This document shows, one piece after another, positions 51,686 through 61,293 of a stretch of 64,000 bases of DNA (the first letter of the stretch is position 1; every line of letters starts with the position of its first letter). Made by a program: the position numbers and the translations under genes. The stretch spans positions 1 to 64,000 of the forward strand of contig JAKFYK010000017.1 in assembly GCA_021730905.1 (NCBI GenBank), given 5' to 3'. The DNA is from Betaproteobacteria bacterium. GTDB lineage: Bacteria > Pseudomonadota > Gammaproteobacteria > Burkholderiales > SG8-41. Below the pieces are notes generated by a model that was given only the letters and a program-made list of their open reading frames with translations, was not told where the DNA came from and did not search any database.

Positions 51686-52066
51686 GAAGTTGGCCAGACA
51701 GTCGCTGTGCGCGGATGAAACCCGGCGTCGTAAGGCACCGGTGCCGAGCATAGAGGAAAGTCCGGGCTCCGCAGAGCAGGGTGGCGGGTAACACCCGTCC
51801 GTTATAAGCCGCGGGCGCAAGCTTGCGGTGAAGGCGAGGAACAGGGCCACAGAGACGAGTCCGTTTGTTTCCGTTCGAAAGGGCGGGGCAGGCGGGGTGA
51901 AACGCGGCAACCTCCACCCGGAGCAACACCAAATAGGCAAGCGACGACGCGGCTCGCCGAGCTTGCGGGTAGGTGGCTAGAGCCGTGGAGTAATTCACGG
52001 CCCAGAGGAATGGCTGTCAGGGCGCAAGCCCCATACAGAACCCGGCTTACCGGCCGACTTCACTTT
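51686..52066 (+). ncRNA. rnpB: RNase P RNA (class A)
   Basis: The sequence GAAGTTGGCCAGACAGTCGC at the 5' end pairs with CTTACCGGCCGACTTCAC at the 3' end (P1). Conserved regions are GAGGAAAGTCCGGGCTCC at 51753–51770 (CR-I), CCACCCGGAGCAACACC at 51914–51930 (CR-IV) and ACAGAACCCGGCTTAC at 52035–52050 (CR-V). About 380 nt, the usual class A length. It is the catalytic RNA that removes tRNA 5' leaders. TACCAT at 51673–51678 is a possible -10 box. The pyrC–rnpB–mraZ order fits Betaproteobacteria. Confidence 0.97.
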
Positions 52067-52366
52067 TCCTTCCATCGCAGGAAGTCCAGGCAGCCGCTCG
52101 TTTTTCTGGAGCAGCGGCTTGGGAATGGGCGCAATGCCACTTTCCAGTCACGCGTTGACGTTGATTTGCTGATTTATGTTGCGGTACCGCAACGTACCGC
52201 AATTTCCAGCGTTTTCGTACACTCACCGTACGAATTTAATGTATTACTTTCTAATACATATTTATCTATATGTTTTTATTGAATTTTATATCTGTAACAC
52301 AGTATTCTATAGCGCAGTCAAATAAGGCATAAGTCATTGTCCACAAAAAGAAATTAGGCATTTTGC
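52067..52366. other. non-coding region between rnpB and mraZ promoter with inverted-repeat array
   Basis: No gene is supported. An AGCCGCT/AGCGGCT pair (around 52094–52122) may end rnpB. Three inverted repeats then follow within 81 bp: TTGCGGTACCGCAA (52179–52192, with a further CGTACCGCAA direct copy), TTCGTAC-N7-GTACGAA (52214–52234) and ATGTATTA-N5-TAATACAT (52239–52259). The stretch becomes strongly AT-rich towards the mraZ promoter. Confidence 0.6.
52263..52278 (-). repeat. A-rich dispersed motif, weak copy upstream of mraZ
   Basis: Minus-strand TAAAAACATATAGATA, preceded by TTCAA, keeps the 5' half of the consensus. It is the only copy oriented against the flanking genes. Confidence 0.45.
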
Positions 52367-52396
52367 TTGACCCGGAATCCGTACCTCGCCTATAGT
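52367..52396 (+). promoter_or_regulatory. dcw-cluster (mraZ) promoter
   Basis: TTGACC (52367–52372) and TATAGT (52391–52396) are 18 bp apart, about 92 bp upstream of the mraZ start, and the -10 overlaps the MraZ boxes. This is a good sigma-70 pair in the expected Pmra position. Confidence 0.75.
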
Positions 52397-52420
52397 GGGA
52401 AAAAGTGGTAAAAAGTGGGA
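52395..52420 (+). promoter_or_regulatory. MraZ-binding direct repeats
   Basis: GTGGGA (52395–52400), GTGGTA (52405–52410) and GTGGGA (52415–52420) recur with a 10-bp period separated by AAAA. MraZ is known to bind TGGGN repeats with about 5-bp spacers next to its own promoter, so this is the autorepression operator of the cluster. Confidence 0.88.
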
Positions 52421-52487
52421 AATAGCGATGAACGAGTCGCTTGCCCATAGTTAGTTAGTGAGTACCCACCTTACGCGGAGGAAACCG

Positions 52488-52934
52488 GTGTTTCGCGGCA
52501 TTGCGCAACTCAATCTGGACAGCAAAGGCAGGCTCGCCGTACCGGCGCGGCATCGCGATGTGCTGCTTGAGCGTTGCCGCGGCCATCTGGTGATTACGGC
52601 GGACGCGGACCGCTGCTTGCTGATGTACCCGTTGCCTGAATGGGAAGTCATCCAGCAAAAACTCGAAGGGTTGTCCAATCTTGATCCGCGCGTGCGTGAA
52701 TTGCAGCGCCGGCTGATCGGCTTTGCCGTCGATACCGAGATGGATGCCGCTGGCCGCGTACTGGTGTCGCCCGCCCTGCGTCAGTACGCGCAACTGGAAA
52801 AAGCGGTGGTGCTGGTGGGGCAGGGCAAAAAATTCGAGGTGTGGAATCAGGAGCAATGGGACAGCCGCATGGATGCGCCGGGCGGACTTGCGCCGGGTGG
52901 GATGCCGCCGGAGCTGGAGGGTTTCTCCTTGTGA
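52488..52934 (+). CDS. mraZ: transcriptional regulator MraZ
   Basis: The start chosen is GTG at 52488, which gives FRGIAQLNLDSKGRLAVP like other MraZ proteins and has GGAGGAAA upstream; the GTG at 52458 would add ten untypical residues. The 148 residues contain two AbrB/MraZ repeats with LDSKGRLAVPARHR and MDAAGRVLVSPALR, LLMYPLPEWEVIQQKL and VVLVGQGKKFEVW. It binds the direct repeats upstream of its own gene and represses the dcw operon. It overlaps rsmH by 4 bp. Confidence 0.96.
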   Translation: MFRGIAQLNLDSKGRLAVPARHRDVLLERCRGHLVITADADRCLLMYPLPEWEVIQQKLEGLSNLDPRVRELQRRLIGFAVDTEMDAAGRVLVSPALRQYAQLEKAVVLVGQGKKFEVWNQEQWDSRMDAPGGLAPGGMPPELEGFSL

Positions 52935-53854
52935 GCATGGATGAGCACCAGGCAGTAATGCTGGAGCAGGCGGTGGAAGGTTTGAAGGTGCGTGCGGACG
53001 GAATTTATGTGGACGGCACATTCGGTCGTGGCGGACACAGCAGGCGAATTTTGGCGTTGCTGGGTAGTGGTGGAAAGCTGATTGGGTTGGATCGTGATGC
53101 GGATGCGATCAAGGCGGGTGCGGCGATCAATGACAAGCGCTTCACTTTGCTGCACGGATGGTTTGGCGAGATGCGCGCGCTGCTGGCGAGGGCGGGTGTA
53201 GAAAAGGTGGATGGGATATTGCTCGATCTGGGCGTGTCCTCTCCGCAGTTGGACGATGCGGCGCGTGGTTTCAGTTTCAGGTTCGACGCGCCGCTCGACA
53301 TGCGTATGGATACGAGCCGTGGCATCACCGCGGCGCAATGGCTGTCAACAGCTGAAGAGTCTGAAATCCGGGAGGTCATAAAAAATCATGGCGAAGAGCG
53401 GTTTGCTAAACAGATTGCAGCAGCGATTATTGCGGCTCGAGCGGTCGGGCCTATCGACCGCACACGACAACTTGCCGCGCTCGTGGCGCACGCCGTCCCG
53501 TCGCGGGAGCCACGCCAGGACCCTGCGACGCGCACGTTTCAAGCTCTACGGATTCACCTCAATCAGGAACTCGAGGAATTGTCGCTAGTGTTGCCCCAGT
53601 GCGTGGAATTGCTGAACCCCGGCGGACGCCTGGCGGTGATCAGTTTTCACTCGCTGGAAGATCGCATCGTCAAGCGCTTTATGCGCAGCGCGGCCGCAGG
53701 TGAGCGTCTGCCGGAGCGGCTGCCGGTGCGCTCGCATGAAATGCCACGGCCGCTGATGCGTTTAATTGGCAAGGCGCAACGACCGCGCGACGACGAGACT
53801 GCGCGCAATCCGCGTGCGCGCAGCGCGACGTTGCGCGTGGCGGAAAGAAAATAA
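52931..53854 (+). CDS. rsmH: 16S rRNA N4-methyltransferase RsmH (MraW)
   Basis: The start at GTG 52931 overlaps the mraZ stop and has GGAGG ten bases upstream; ATG 52937 is an alternative. About 307 residues show EQAVEGLKVRADG, the SAM motif IYVDGTFGRGGHSRRIL, IGLDRDADAI, GILLDLGVSSPQLDDAARGF, FQALRIHLNQELEEL and RLAVISFHSLEDRIVKRFM. The protein methylates C1402 N4, the same nucleotide modified by RsmI, also encoded in this window. Confidence 0.97.
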   Translation: MSMDEHQAVMLEQAVEGLKVRADGIYVDGTFGRGGHSRRILALLGSGGKLIGLDRDADAIKAGAAINDKRFTLLHGWFGEMRALLARAGVEKVDGILLDLGVSSPQLDDAARGFSFRFDAPLDMRMDTSRGITAAQWLSTAEESEIREVIKNHGEERFAKQIAAAIIAARAVGPIDRTRQLAALVAHAVPSREPRQDPATRTFQALRIHLNQELEELSLVLPQCVELLNPGGRLAVISFHSLEDRIVKRFMRSAAAGERLPERLPVRSHEMPRPLMRLIGKAQRPRDDETARNPRARSATLRVAERK

Positions 53855-53881
53855 GGCGGCAAATATGGGAAGACAGCCAGC

Positions 53882-54166
53882 GTGATCGCCCGCCTCAATC
53901 TGGTGCTGCTCGCGGTGTTGATTGCCTGCGCGCTGGCGTTGGTGACCTCGCAGCACAAAGCGCGAAAGTTGTACGTGGAATTGCAGCAGGAACAGGAACT
54001 GGAAAAGCGTTATGAAGTGGAGTGGGGCCAGTTGCAACTGGAACAGAGTACCTGGGCGATGCATGCACGCATAGAAAAGATCGCGATCCAGCAGTTGCGC
54101 ATGCGTGCGCCTTCTGCGGCACGCACCCAGATCGTGCCGTCCGCGCAAACCGGCGAACCGAAGTGA
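53882..54166 (+). CDS. ftsL: cell division protein FtsL
   Basis: The 94-residue protein starts with GTG and has a single membrane helix (LNLVLLAVLIACALALVTS) and a periplasmic coiled coil (KARKLYVELQQEQELEKRYE) with leucine-zipper character, then a variable tail. FtsL joins FtsB and FtsQ to activate FtsWI. FtsL sequences are poorly conserved; position between rsmH and ftsI and topology support the call. A six-codon ORF (53865–53885) bridges the gap from rsmH and ends at this start. Confidence 0.93.
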   Translation: MIARLNLVLLAVLIACALALVTSQHKARKLYVELQQEQELEKRYEVEWGQLQLEQSTWAMHARIEKIAIQQLRMRAPSAARTQIVPSAQTGEPK

Positions 54167-55896
54167 ACAGTACCGCGCATCTGCGCGAGGTACCGCAACT
54201 GCCGGGATGGCGTTCGGCGATGTTGCTGGTGGGCTTGCTGCTGGCTTTTGCGATGCTGACCGGACGCGCGGTGTATTTGCAGGGCCTCAACAACGATTTC
54301 CTTCAGGCCAAGGGCGAATCCCGCTATTCGCGTGCCATCGAAATCACCGCTACGCGCGGCATGATCGTGGATCGCAATAACGAACCGCTGGCGATATCAA
54401 CACCGGTGGAGTCGGTGGCGGCCAGTCCCGCGGATATCGATATCACGCCGGAGCAGGTTAAAAATCTGGCCAAGCTGTTGCAGACCGATGTGAATGACTT
54501 GCAGCGCAAGTTCGAAGATACGCGCCGCGAGTTCGTTTACCTGAAGCGCCAGTTGCCGCCGGAGCAGGCCGCGAAAGTGGTCGAACTCAATATTCCGGGG
54601 GTTTTTCTGCAACGCGAGTACCGGCGCTACTACCCGGCGGGCGAGGTGATGGCGCACATCATTGGGTTTACCAATGTGGATGACAAGGGGCAGGAGGCGC
54701 TGGAACTGGCTTTTGAAGAGCAACTTCGCGGCAAGTCCGGTTTCCGCAGGGTGATCAAGGACCGCATGGGCCGCATCGTCGAAGACATGGACAGTATCCG
54801 CGCGCCCCGGCATGGCGAGCGGCTAATGTTATCTATTGACGCAAAAATCCAGTACCTCGCATTTCGTGAACTGAAGAAAGCCATTGCGGAACATCGCGCC
54901 AAGGCCGGCGGCATCGTGGTGCTCGATGCGGTTACCGGCGAAGTGCTGGCGATGGCGAACTTGCCCACGTATAACCCGAACAATCGCGGTAACCATGATG
55001 CCTCGCGCGCGCGCAATCGCGCGGTAACCGATTTGTTCGAGCCCGGATCAACCTTGAAGCCGTTTACCGCCGCTACGGCGCTGGAGGCCGGCACGGTGAC
55101 CGCGGAATCGGTGATCCAGACCGCTCCCGGCCAACTCACCATTGGCAAGGCGACCATCCATGACGCGCATCCCTCCGGCGCACTGACGGTGGCGCAGGTG
55201 ATACAGAAATCCTCGAACGTGGGCGCGGCGAAACTGGCGCTCGGACTGCCATCCGAAACGCTGTGGCGCGTGTTTAACCGCGTGGGGTTTGGCATGCCGC
55301 CCCAATCGGGCTTTCCCGGCGAAGTGTCGGGCCGTTTGCGTGCGCACGAAAAATGGAAGCCCATCGAGCAGGCGACGATGTCCTACGGGCACGGCATCTC
55401 GGTGTCTTTGTTGCAGTTGGCGCGGGCGTACATGATATTTGCGTCCGACGGCGAACTGAAAGCACCGGCCCTGATCAAACGTGCCGCGCCGGCGGAATCA
55501 TTAAGAGTGATTTCAGTGGAGACCGCGCAGACGGTGCGCAAGATGCTTGAGATGGCGGTGCAGCCCGGGGGTACCGCGCCCAAGGCCCGGGTCGAGGGTT
55601 ACCGTGTGGCGGGCAAGACAGGAACCGCACACAAGATTGAAGGGCGCGGCTACGCAATGAATCGCTATGTGGCGTCGTTCGTGGGATTTGCGCCGGTATC
55701 CAATCCGCGCTTGATCGTCGCGGTGATGATCGATGAACCGAGCGCTGGACAGCACTATGGCGGCGCGGTCGCAGCGCCCGTGTTCAGTGAAGTGGTGGGT
55801 GGCGCGCTGCGGCTGATGGCGGTGCCGCCCGACGCGCCGATGGAAAAACTGGTGCTGCCGCCTGCGGCTGTGCCCGAGATCAAGGAAGAAGTTTGA
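54163..55896 (+). CDS. ftsI: peptidoglycan transpeptidase FtsI (PBP3)
   Basis: The start at GTG 54163 overlaps the ftsL stop by 4 bp and gives 577 residues. One membrane helix (SAMLLVGLLLAFAMLTGRAV) is followed by the PBP dimerisation domain (TRGMIVDRNNEPLAIS) and a transpeptidase domain with the active-site EPGSTLKPF (Ser in STLK), QKSSNVGAAKLAL (SSN) and AGKTGTAHK (KTGT). It cross-links septal peptidoglycan together with FtsW. Its stop overlaps murE by 4 bp. Confidence 0.97.
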   Translation: MNSTAHLREVPQLPGWRSAMLLVGLLLAFAMLTGRAVYLQGLNNDFLQAKGESRYSRAIEITATRGMIVDRNNEPLAISTPVESVAASPADIDITPEQVKNLAKLLQTDVNDLQRKFEDTRREFVYLKRQLPPEQAAKVVELNIPGVFLQREYRRYYPAGEVMAHIIGFTNVDDKGQEALELAFEEQLRGKSGFRRVIKDRMGRIVEDMDSIRAPRHGERLMLSIDAKIQYLAFRELKKAIAEHRAKAGGIVVLDAVTGEVLAMANLPTYNPNNRGNHDASRARNRAVTDLFEPGSTLKPFTAATALEAGTVTAESVIQTAPGQLTIGKATIHDAHPSGALTVAQVIQKSSNVGAAKLALGLPSETLWRVFNRVGFGMPPQSGFPGEVSGRLRAHEKWKPIEQATMSYGHGISVSLLQLARAYMIFASDGELKAPALIKRAAPAESLRVISVETAQTVRKMLEMAVQPGGTAPKARVEGYRVAGKTGTAHKIEGRGYAMNRYVASFVGFAPVSNPRLIVAVMIDEPSAGQHYGGAVAAPVFSEVVGGALRLMAVPPDAPMEKLVLPPAAVPEIKEEV

Positions 55897-57377
55897 ACGC
55901 AGTGGCGGGGATCGATAGCCGTGCGATCGATGCGCTGGGCATCCGGCGCCTGGTGAGCGACAGTCGCGCCGTGCGCGCGGGAGATACCTTTGTTGCTTAT
56001 CGCGGCGAAACGCGCGACGGGCGCGACTTCATCGCGCAAGCGGTTCATGCCGGCGCTTCATCAGTGTTGTGGGACGCATCGGGCTTCAAATGGAAATCTT
56101 CATGGCATGCACGGCAGATCGCGGTGCCACAATTGCGCCACAAAATTGGCACTATTGCCAGTTATGTTTACGGCCGGCCCAGTTCGCGCCTGTGGATGAT
56201 GGGTGTCACCGGCACCAACGGCAAGACCTCGTGCAGTCAATGGATCGCACAGGCCTTCAACCGGCTCGACCGTCGCTGCGCGCTGGCGGGCACACTGGGC
56301 AGCGGATTTCCGGGTGAATTGGAAACGGGTGTCAACACCACGCCGGATGCAGCGTGGCTGCACGGTAAATTGCGCGACTGGAATCGCGAAGGAGCCAGCG
56401 CAGTGGCGATGGAAGTTTCTTCGCATGGCCTCGAACAAGGGCGTGTCGCTGGTGTCGAATTCGACGTGGCCCTGTTTACCAATCTCACGCGCGATCATCT
56501 GGATTATCACGGCACCCTGGCGAATTACCGCCGGGCGAAAGCGCGGTTGTTCGAGTGGGAAACGCTGAAATGGTCGGTGTTCAATCTTGATGACCGTTTT
56601 GGCGCGGAGCTTGCGCGTCAGCCACGGCGCAGTTGCAAGCTGGGCTACGGTTTTAATCGGCCCGGCGCGGCGAGCCACCGCTTGCCGCGCGTGCAAGGTC
56701 GCAATCTGCGACTAAGCCTAAACGGAGTGTCGTTTGATGTTGTCACGCCTTGGGGCGCAGCGCATGTGCGCAGCAATGTTCTTGGGCGATTCAACGCGTC
56801 GAACCTGCTGGGCACGCTGGCGGTATTGTTGGCGAGCAACACAAACTTGCAAATCGCGGTGCGCGCGCTTGCCGACCTCGGCCCTGTGCCGGGCCGTGCC
56901 GAACGCTACGGTGGCGGCGCGGCACCGATGGTCGTGATTGACTATGCGCACACGCCGGACGCGCTGGAAAAAATTTTGCTGGCGCTGCGTGAAATAGGCG
57001 GCGCCGAAAAAAGCGAGCGCCGATCAAGAATGACCTGCGTGTTCGGCTGCGGCGGCGACCGTGATCGCGGCAAGCGCGCGATGATGGGGCGCATCGCGAC
57101 GCGCGGCGCCGACCGGGTGATCGTCACCAGCGACAATCCGCGCAGCGAGCGGCCGATGGCGATCATCGCGGACATACTTGAAGGTGCGTCCCGCGATTGT
57201 GTGGTGATCGAAGACCGCGCGCGCGCGGTACGCGAAGCCATACTTACTTCGGCGCGCGGCGATATCGTGGTGGTTGCCGGCAAGGGACATGAGCCGTACC
57301 AGGAGATTCGCGGCGTGCGTTACCCATACAGCGATGCGCAGGTGGTGCGTGCGGCATTGCGAAGGATGGACGCATGA
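55893..57377 (+). CDS. murE: UDP-MurNAc-tripeptide synthetase MurE (meso-DAP type)
   Basis: A TTG start at 55893 overlaps the ftsI stop; GTG 55902 is an alternative. About 494 residues include IRRLVSDSRAVRAGDTFVA, ATP loop GVTGTNGKTSCSQW, TNLTRDHLDYHGT, DYAHTPDALEKIL, FGCGGDRDRGKRAMMG and TSDNPRSERP, whose DNPR motif is characteristic of meso-diaminopimelate-adding enzymes. It adds the third residue of the stem peptide. The C-terminus overlaps murF by 4 bp. Confidence 0.97.
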   Translation: MNAVAGIDSRAIDALGIRRLVSDSRAVRAGDTFVAYRGETRDGRDFIAQAVHAGASSVLWDASGFKWKSSWHARQIAVPQLRHKIGTIASYVYGRPSSRLWMMGVTGTNGKTSCSQWIAQAFNRLDRRCALAGTLGSGFPGELETGVNTTPDAAWLHGKLRDWNREGASAVAMEVSSHGLEQGRVAGVEFDVALFTNLTRDHLDYHGTLANYRRAKARLFEWETLKWSVFNLDDRFGAELARQPRRSCKLGYGFNRPGAASHRLPRVQGRNLRLSLNGVSFDVVTPWGAAHVRSNVLGRFNASNLLGTLAVLLASNTNLQIAVRALADLGPVPGRAERYGGGAAPMVVIDYAHTPDALEKILLALREIGGAEKSERRSRMTCVFGCGGDRDRGKRAMMGRIATRGADRVIVTSDNPRSERPMAIIADILEGASRDCVVIEDRARAVREAILTSARGDIVVVAGKGHEPYQEIRGVRYPYSDAQVVRAALRRMDA

Positions 57378-58756
57378 TGAGTGTCTCCGAAGCTGCGTTT
57401 GCGCTCGGCGTCGAGCATCTCGGCGGCAATCCGGTGTTTACCTCGGTGGGGACGGACAGCCGCAAGGTACGGCCAGGCGAGTTGTTCATCGCACTGCGTG
57501 GCCAGCATTTCGATGGACATCAGTACATCGCCGCGGCGCACGCTGCGGGTGCGGTGGCGGCAATGGTGGATGTGGAAGGCGCGGTGCAAGCAACGGCGTC
57601 GCTGCCGCACCCGTTGCCCATGATCTCAGTGAACAACACGCACACGGGGCTGACACAACTCGCGTATGCCTGGCGCAGCCGCTTTACCGGGCCGTTGGTT
57701 GCGCTCACTGGCAGCAGCGGCAAAACCACGGTAAAAGAAATGCTGGCGTCAATCTTGCGCGACATTGCCAATGGCACAGTGCTGGCCACGCGCGGCAATC
57801 TCAACAACGAAATCGGCGTGCCGCTGACGTTGCTGGAATTGCGCGCAGAACATCGCTGCGCCGTGATCGAGATGGGCATGAATCATGCCGGTGAAATCAG
57901 TCGCCTGAGCCGGCTTGCTCGCCCCGATGTGGCGCTCATCAACAATGCGGGCCGCGCGCATATCGAGTATTTGGGCAGTGAAGAGGCTATTGCACGCGCC
58001 AAAGGAGAAATCTTTGAAGGCCTGTCGGCGACCGGCATCGCGGTCATCAACGCGGATGATCCACACGCTGCATTGTGGAACAAATTATGCAATAAAAATA
58101 AATACTTATCTTTTGGTATCGACCAGCTTGCCGATATCAGCGCACGTTACGAACTGCATGTGCTTTACAGCGAAATGCAAGTTAAAACGCCTGCTGGCGA
58201 TATGGGGGTAACCATCCATGCGCCGGGTTTGCACAACGTGCGTAACGCACTGGCAGCATGTGCGGTGGCGCATGCGCTCGACGTACCGCTCGCGGCGATG
58301 GCGTCGGGTTTGTACAAATATGCCGGGGTCAAAGGACGTTTGCAACGCATGCCGGCGCATGCGGGCGCCACGTTGATCGACGACACCTATAACGCCAATC
58401 CGGAATCGATGCACGCGGCCATCGACGTGCTGGCGCGCGTTCCCGGCCGGCGTCTGCTGGTGCTGGGCGACATGGGCGAATTGGGTGAGCGTGCGGCGGC
58501 GTACCACGTCGAGACCGGCGAATACGCGCGCGCCGCAGGCATCGAGCACCTGGTTGCGTTGGGTGAGCTATCGGTGAATACGGTGGCCGGTTTCGGCGCT
58601 GGGGCGCGGCATTTTCCGCGTATTGAAGAACTGCTGGCCGACGTCGAAAACATCCTTGCCCCCGACATGACGGTGCTGGTCAAAGGGTCGCGTTTCATGC
58701 AAATGGAGCGCGTAGTAAAGGCGTTTACTGTCGAGCAAGAGGCGCAGACATCATGA
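57374..58756 (+). CDS. murF: UDP-MurNAc-tripeptide–D-Ala-D-Ala ligase MurF
   Basis: The 460-residue protein has [17 protein letters not shown], the ATP loop [62 protein letters not shown] and [16 protein letters not shown]. It adds D-Ala-D-Ala to complete the pentapeptide. A copy of the A-rich dispersed motif (58094–58109) lies in the central-domain region and encodes NKNKYLSFG, where homologues are normally GC-rich. Its stop overlaps a 25-codon bridging ORF. Confidence 0.97.
   Translation: MMSVSEAAFALGVEHLGGNPVFTSVGTDSRKVRPGELFIALRGQHFDGHQYIAAAHAAGAVAAMVDVEGAVQATASLPHPLPMISVNNTHTGLTQLAYAWRSRFTGPLVALTGSSGKTTVKEMLASILRDIANGTVLATRGNLNNEIGVPLTLLELRAEHRCAVIEMGMNHAGEISRLSRLARPDVALINNAGRAHIEYLGSEEAIARAKGEIFEGLSATGIAVINADDPHAALWNKLCNKNKYLSFGIDQLADISARYELHVLYSEMQVKTPAGDMGVTIHAPGLHNVRNALAACAVAHALDVPLAAMASGLYKYAGVKGRLQRMPAHAGATLIDDTYNANPESMHAAIDVLARVPGRRLLVLGDMGELGERAAAYHVETGEYARAAGIEHLVALGELSVNTVAGFGAGARHFPRIEELLADVENILAPDMTVLVKGSRFMQMERVVKAFTVEQEAQTS
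58094..58109 (+). repeat. A-rich dispersed motif, copy 12 (intragenic, in murF)
   Basis: AAAAATAAATACTTAT is identical to the copy in the ThDP-enzyme gene (21694) and differs from consensus at one base. It is preceded by TGCAAT. It is in coding orientation within an essential gene. Confidence 0.75.
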
Positions 58757-58830
58757 CCCCGCGCGGCTTTTCTCTTTCACAACCGGCCCCTTGGGCTTGG
58801 AACGCGAATGGAGTTTGCGCATGTTGCTAG
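58753..58830 (+). CDS. 25-codon bridging ORF between murF and mraY
   Basis: ATG at 58753 overlaps the murF stop (ATGA). The frame reads [20 protein letters not shown] and VCACC, ending with TAG at 58828–58830, 7 bp beyond the mraY ATG at 58821. It covers the whole 64-bp gap. A translational-coupling role is inferred; it may not make a functional peptide. Confidence 0.35.
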   Translation: MTPRGFSLSQPAPWAWNANGVCACC

Positions 58831-59906
58831 AACTGGCGCAGTGGCTTGCCAAGGACATCCGTGTATTCAATGTGTTTAATTACATTACCTTGCGCGCGGT
58901 ACTGGCTTGTCTTACGGCACTGGTCATTTCGTTTGTGGTGGGTCCATCGATGATCCGCAAGCTCACGGCTTACAAGATCGGGCAATCGGTGCGTGACGAT
59001 GGCCCGCAGACACATCTGATCAAGGCAGGCACGCCCACCATGGGCGGCGCGTTGATACTGGTATCGATCACCATCACTACCCTGTTGTGGGCGGACCTGG
59101 AGAACCGTTTCGTGTGGATCGTGCTGCTGGTGACGCTGGGTTTCGGCGCGGTCGGCTGGGTCGATGATTACCGCAAAGTCGTGCATGGCAATCCCAAAGG
59201 ATTGTCGGCGCGCGCGAAATTTTTCTGGCAATCCGTGATCGGCATCACCGTCGCTTGCTACATTGCATTCTCCACCAAGCTGCCAGCGCAAACCCAGTTT
59301 ATCGTGCCGTTTTTCAAGGAAGTGGCCTATCCGCTGGGCGTGGTGGGTTTTGTTGCGATGACTTATTGCGTGATCGTGGGTACCAGCAATGCCGTGAATC
59401 TGACCGACGGGCTGGACGGTCTTGCCATCATGCCGACGGTCATGGTTGGCAGCGCGCTGGGCATATTCGCCTACGTTGCAGGCAATGCAGTGTTCGCGAA
59501 GTACCTCGCGTTTCCGTACATTCCCGGCGCGGGTGAGTTGATGGTGATTTGTGCCGCCATTGCCGGCGCGGGACTGGCGTTTTTGTGGTTCAACGCCTAT
59601 CCGGCAGAGGTGTTCATGGGCGACGTCGGCGCGCTCGCCCTGGGCGCGGCGCTGGGCACCATTGCCGTGATCGTGCGTCAGGAAATCGTGCTGTTCGTCA
59701 TGGGCGGCGTGTTCGTGGTTGAAACCCTGTCGGTGATGATCCAGGTGGCTTCCTTCAAGTTGACGGGCAGACGCGTGTTTCGCATGGCGCCGCTGCATCA
59801 TCACTACGAACTAAAGGGCTGGAAGGAAAATCAGGTGGTCGTTCGCTTCTGGATTATTACGATGATGCTGGTACTCGTTGGGCTGTCAACGTTGAAGCTG
59901 CGTTAG
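58821..59906 (+). CDS. mraY: phospho-MurNAc-pentapeptide transferase MraY
   Basis: The start at ATG 58821 ([20 protein letters not shown]) was chosen for alignment with MraY N-termini and the GGAG seven bases upstream; an upstream in-frame codon at 58791 is unlikely. About ten membrane helices carry [52 protein letters not shown] and [12 protein letters not shown] (Mg-binding Asp residues), plus [13 protein letters not shown]. It makes lipid I from UDP-MurNAc-pentapeptide and undecaprenyl phosphate. The stop directly abuts the murD ATG. Confidence 0.97.
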   Translation: MLLELAQWLAKDIRVFNVFNYITLRAVLACLTALVISFVVGPSMIRKLTAYKIGQSVRDDGPQTHLIKAGTPTMGGALILVSITITTLLWADLENRFVWIVLLVTLGFGAVGWVDDYRKVVHGNPKGLSARAKFFWQSVIGITVACYIAFSTKLPAQTQFIVPFFKEVAYPLGVVGFVAMTYCVIVGTSNAVNLTDGLDGLAIMPTVMVGSALGIFAYVAGNAVFAKYLAFPYIPGAGELMVICAAIAGAGLAFLWFNAYPAEVFMGDVGALALGAALGTIAVIVRQEIVLFVMGGVFVVETLSVMIQVASFKLTGRRVFRMAPLHHHYELKGWKENQVVVRFWIITMMLVLVGLSTLKLR

Positions 59907-61292
59907 ATGGCATTGGCGTTAAAAGGAAAGAGGATTCTGGTGCTGGGTCTTGGGGACACGGGTTTGTCGATGACACGCTGGCTGGCGCAGCAGGGTGCTG
60001 TTGTCTCTGTCGCGGATACCCGCGACGCGCCACCGGGCGCCTTGCAACTTGCGCGCGAATTGCCGCAGGTGCGATTGCGTACCGGGACCTTCCAGCGCGA
60101 AGACTTTGACAGAGCCGACAGGATCGCTGTCAGTCCCGGCATCGATCCGCGCAGCGGCGAACTGGCTTTCGCAGCCAGGCGCGGCGTGCCGGTGTTCGGC
60201 GATGTGGAACTCTTTGCGCGTGCGTTGCGCGAGTTTGAAACGACGGCGCGCGTGATCGCGATTACCGGATCCAACGGCAAGAGCACAGTCACCGCGATGT
60301 GCGGCGACATGTGCGCGAGCGCGGGGCTGGATACCGTCGTTGCGGGCAATATCGGCTTGCCGGTGCTCGACGTGATGACCGACATCGAAAACGGGCGGCG
60401 CATGCCCGATGCTTTTGTACTGGAACTGTCGAGCTTTCAACTCGAAACGACAGCCAGTCTGGAGCCGGACGCCGCGGCCATGCTCAATCTTAGCGAAGAC
60501 CACATGGATCGCTACGATTGTTTTACGGACTATGCCGTGGCCAAGGCGCGTATTTTCGCAGGCCACGGTTTGCAGGTGCTGAATCGCGACGATGCACAAA
60601 GCATGGCGATGGTGCAAGCAGAGCGCGAACAAGTCACGTTTGGTCTTTCCCAGCCGCAATCCACCATCGAATGGGGTGTGAGTATCGCAAATGGAGTGCA
60701 GCACCTCGCGCGCGGTAGTGACGTTCTGATGCCGGTCGCCGATTTGCCGCTGACCGGCATGCACAATGCCGCGAATGCGCTGGCCGCGGGCGCGCTGTGC
60801 CATGCGATAGGCGTACCGGACGAGGCACTGGTGCGTGCGCTGCGCGCGTTCAAAGGCTTGCCGCACCGCGTCGAGAAAATCCACGAAATCAGCGGAATTG
60901 ATTTCTTTGACGATTCCAAAGGCACCAATGTCGGAGCGACGGTTGCTGCGCTAAATGGCATGCAACAGTCGGTGGTGCTGATCGCGGGCGGTGATGGCAA
61001 GGGGCAGGATTTTTCACCGCTTACCGCCGCAGTGGCTGCGCGCGCGCGAGCAGTGGTGTTGATCGGCCGTGATGCACCGCGAATTGCACGTGCGCTGGAA
61101 GCAACCGGGGTTCCGCTGTTGCGAGCAGGTGATATGACCGAGGCCGTTGCCGCGGCTTACGGCGCGGCACGGGCCGGCGACGCAGTATTGCTCTCGCCCG
61201 CCTGCGCCAGCTACGACATGTTCCGCAACTATGTGCATCGCGCCGAAGTGTTTGTCGAGGTGGTGCGCCAACTTGCGGGGCGGGCGCCCTGA
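59907..61292 (+). CDS. murD: UDP-MurNAc-L-alanine–D-glutamate ligase MurD
   Basis: The 461-residue protein has [18 protein letters not shown] (UDP-binding), [14 protein letters not shown] loop [72 protein letters not shown] and [12 protein letters not shown]. It adds D-glutamate to UDP-MurNAc-L-Ala. It lies between mraY (0 bp) and ftsW (1 bp). Confidence 0.97.
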   Translation: MALALKGKRILVLGLGDTGLSMTRWLAQQGAVVSVADTRDAPPGALQLARELPQVRLRTGTFQREDFDRADRIAVSPGIDPRSGELAFAARRGVPVFGDVELFARALREFETTARVIAITGSNGKSTVTAMCGDMCASAGLDTVVAGNIGLPVLDVMTDIENGRRMPDAFVLELSSFQLETTASLEPDAAAMLNLSEDHMDRYDCFTDYAVAKARIFAGHGLQVLNRDDAQSMAMVQAEREQVTFGLSQPQSTIEWGVSIANGVQHLARGSDVLMPVADLPLTGMHNAANALAAGALCHAIGVPDEALVRALRAFKGLPHRVEKIHEISGIDFFDDSKGTNVGATVAALNGMQQSVVLIAGGDGKGQDFSPLTAAVAARARAVVLIGRDAPRIARALEATGVPLLRAGDMTEAVAAAYGAARAGDAVLLSPACASYDMFRNYVHRAEVFVEVVRQLAGRAP

Positions 61293-61293
61293 C

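Noticed and set aside
51576-51791. 71-residue ORF with a CPNCG motif after pyrC
   Set aside because: It runs into the conserved rnpB RNA, and the frame ends inside it.
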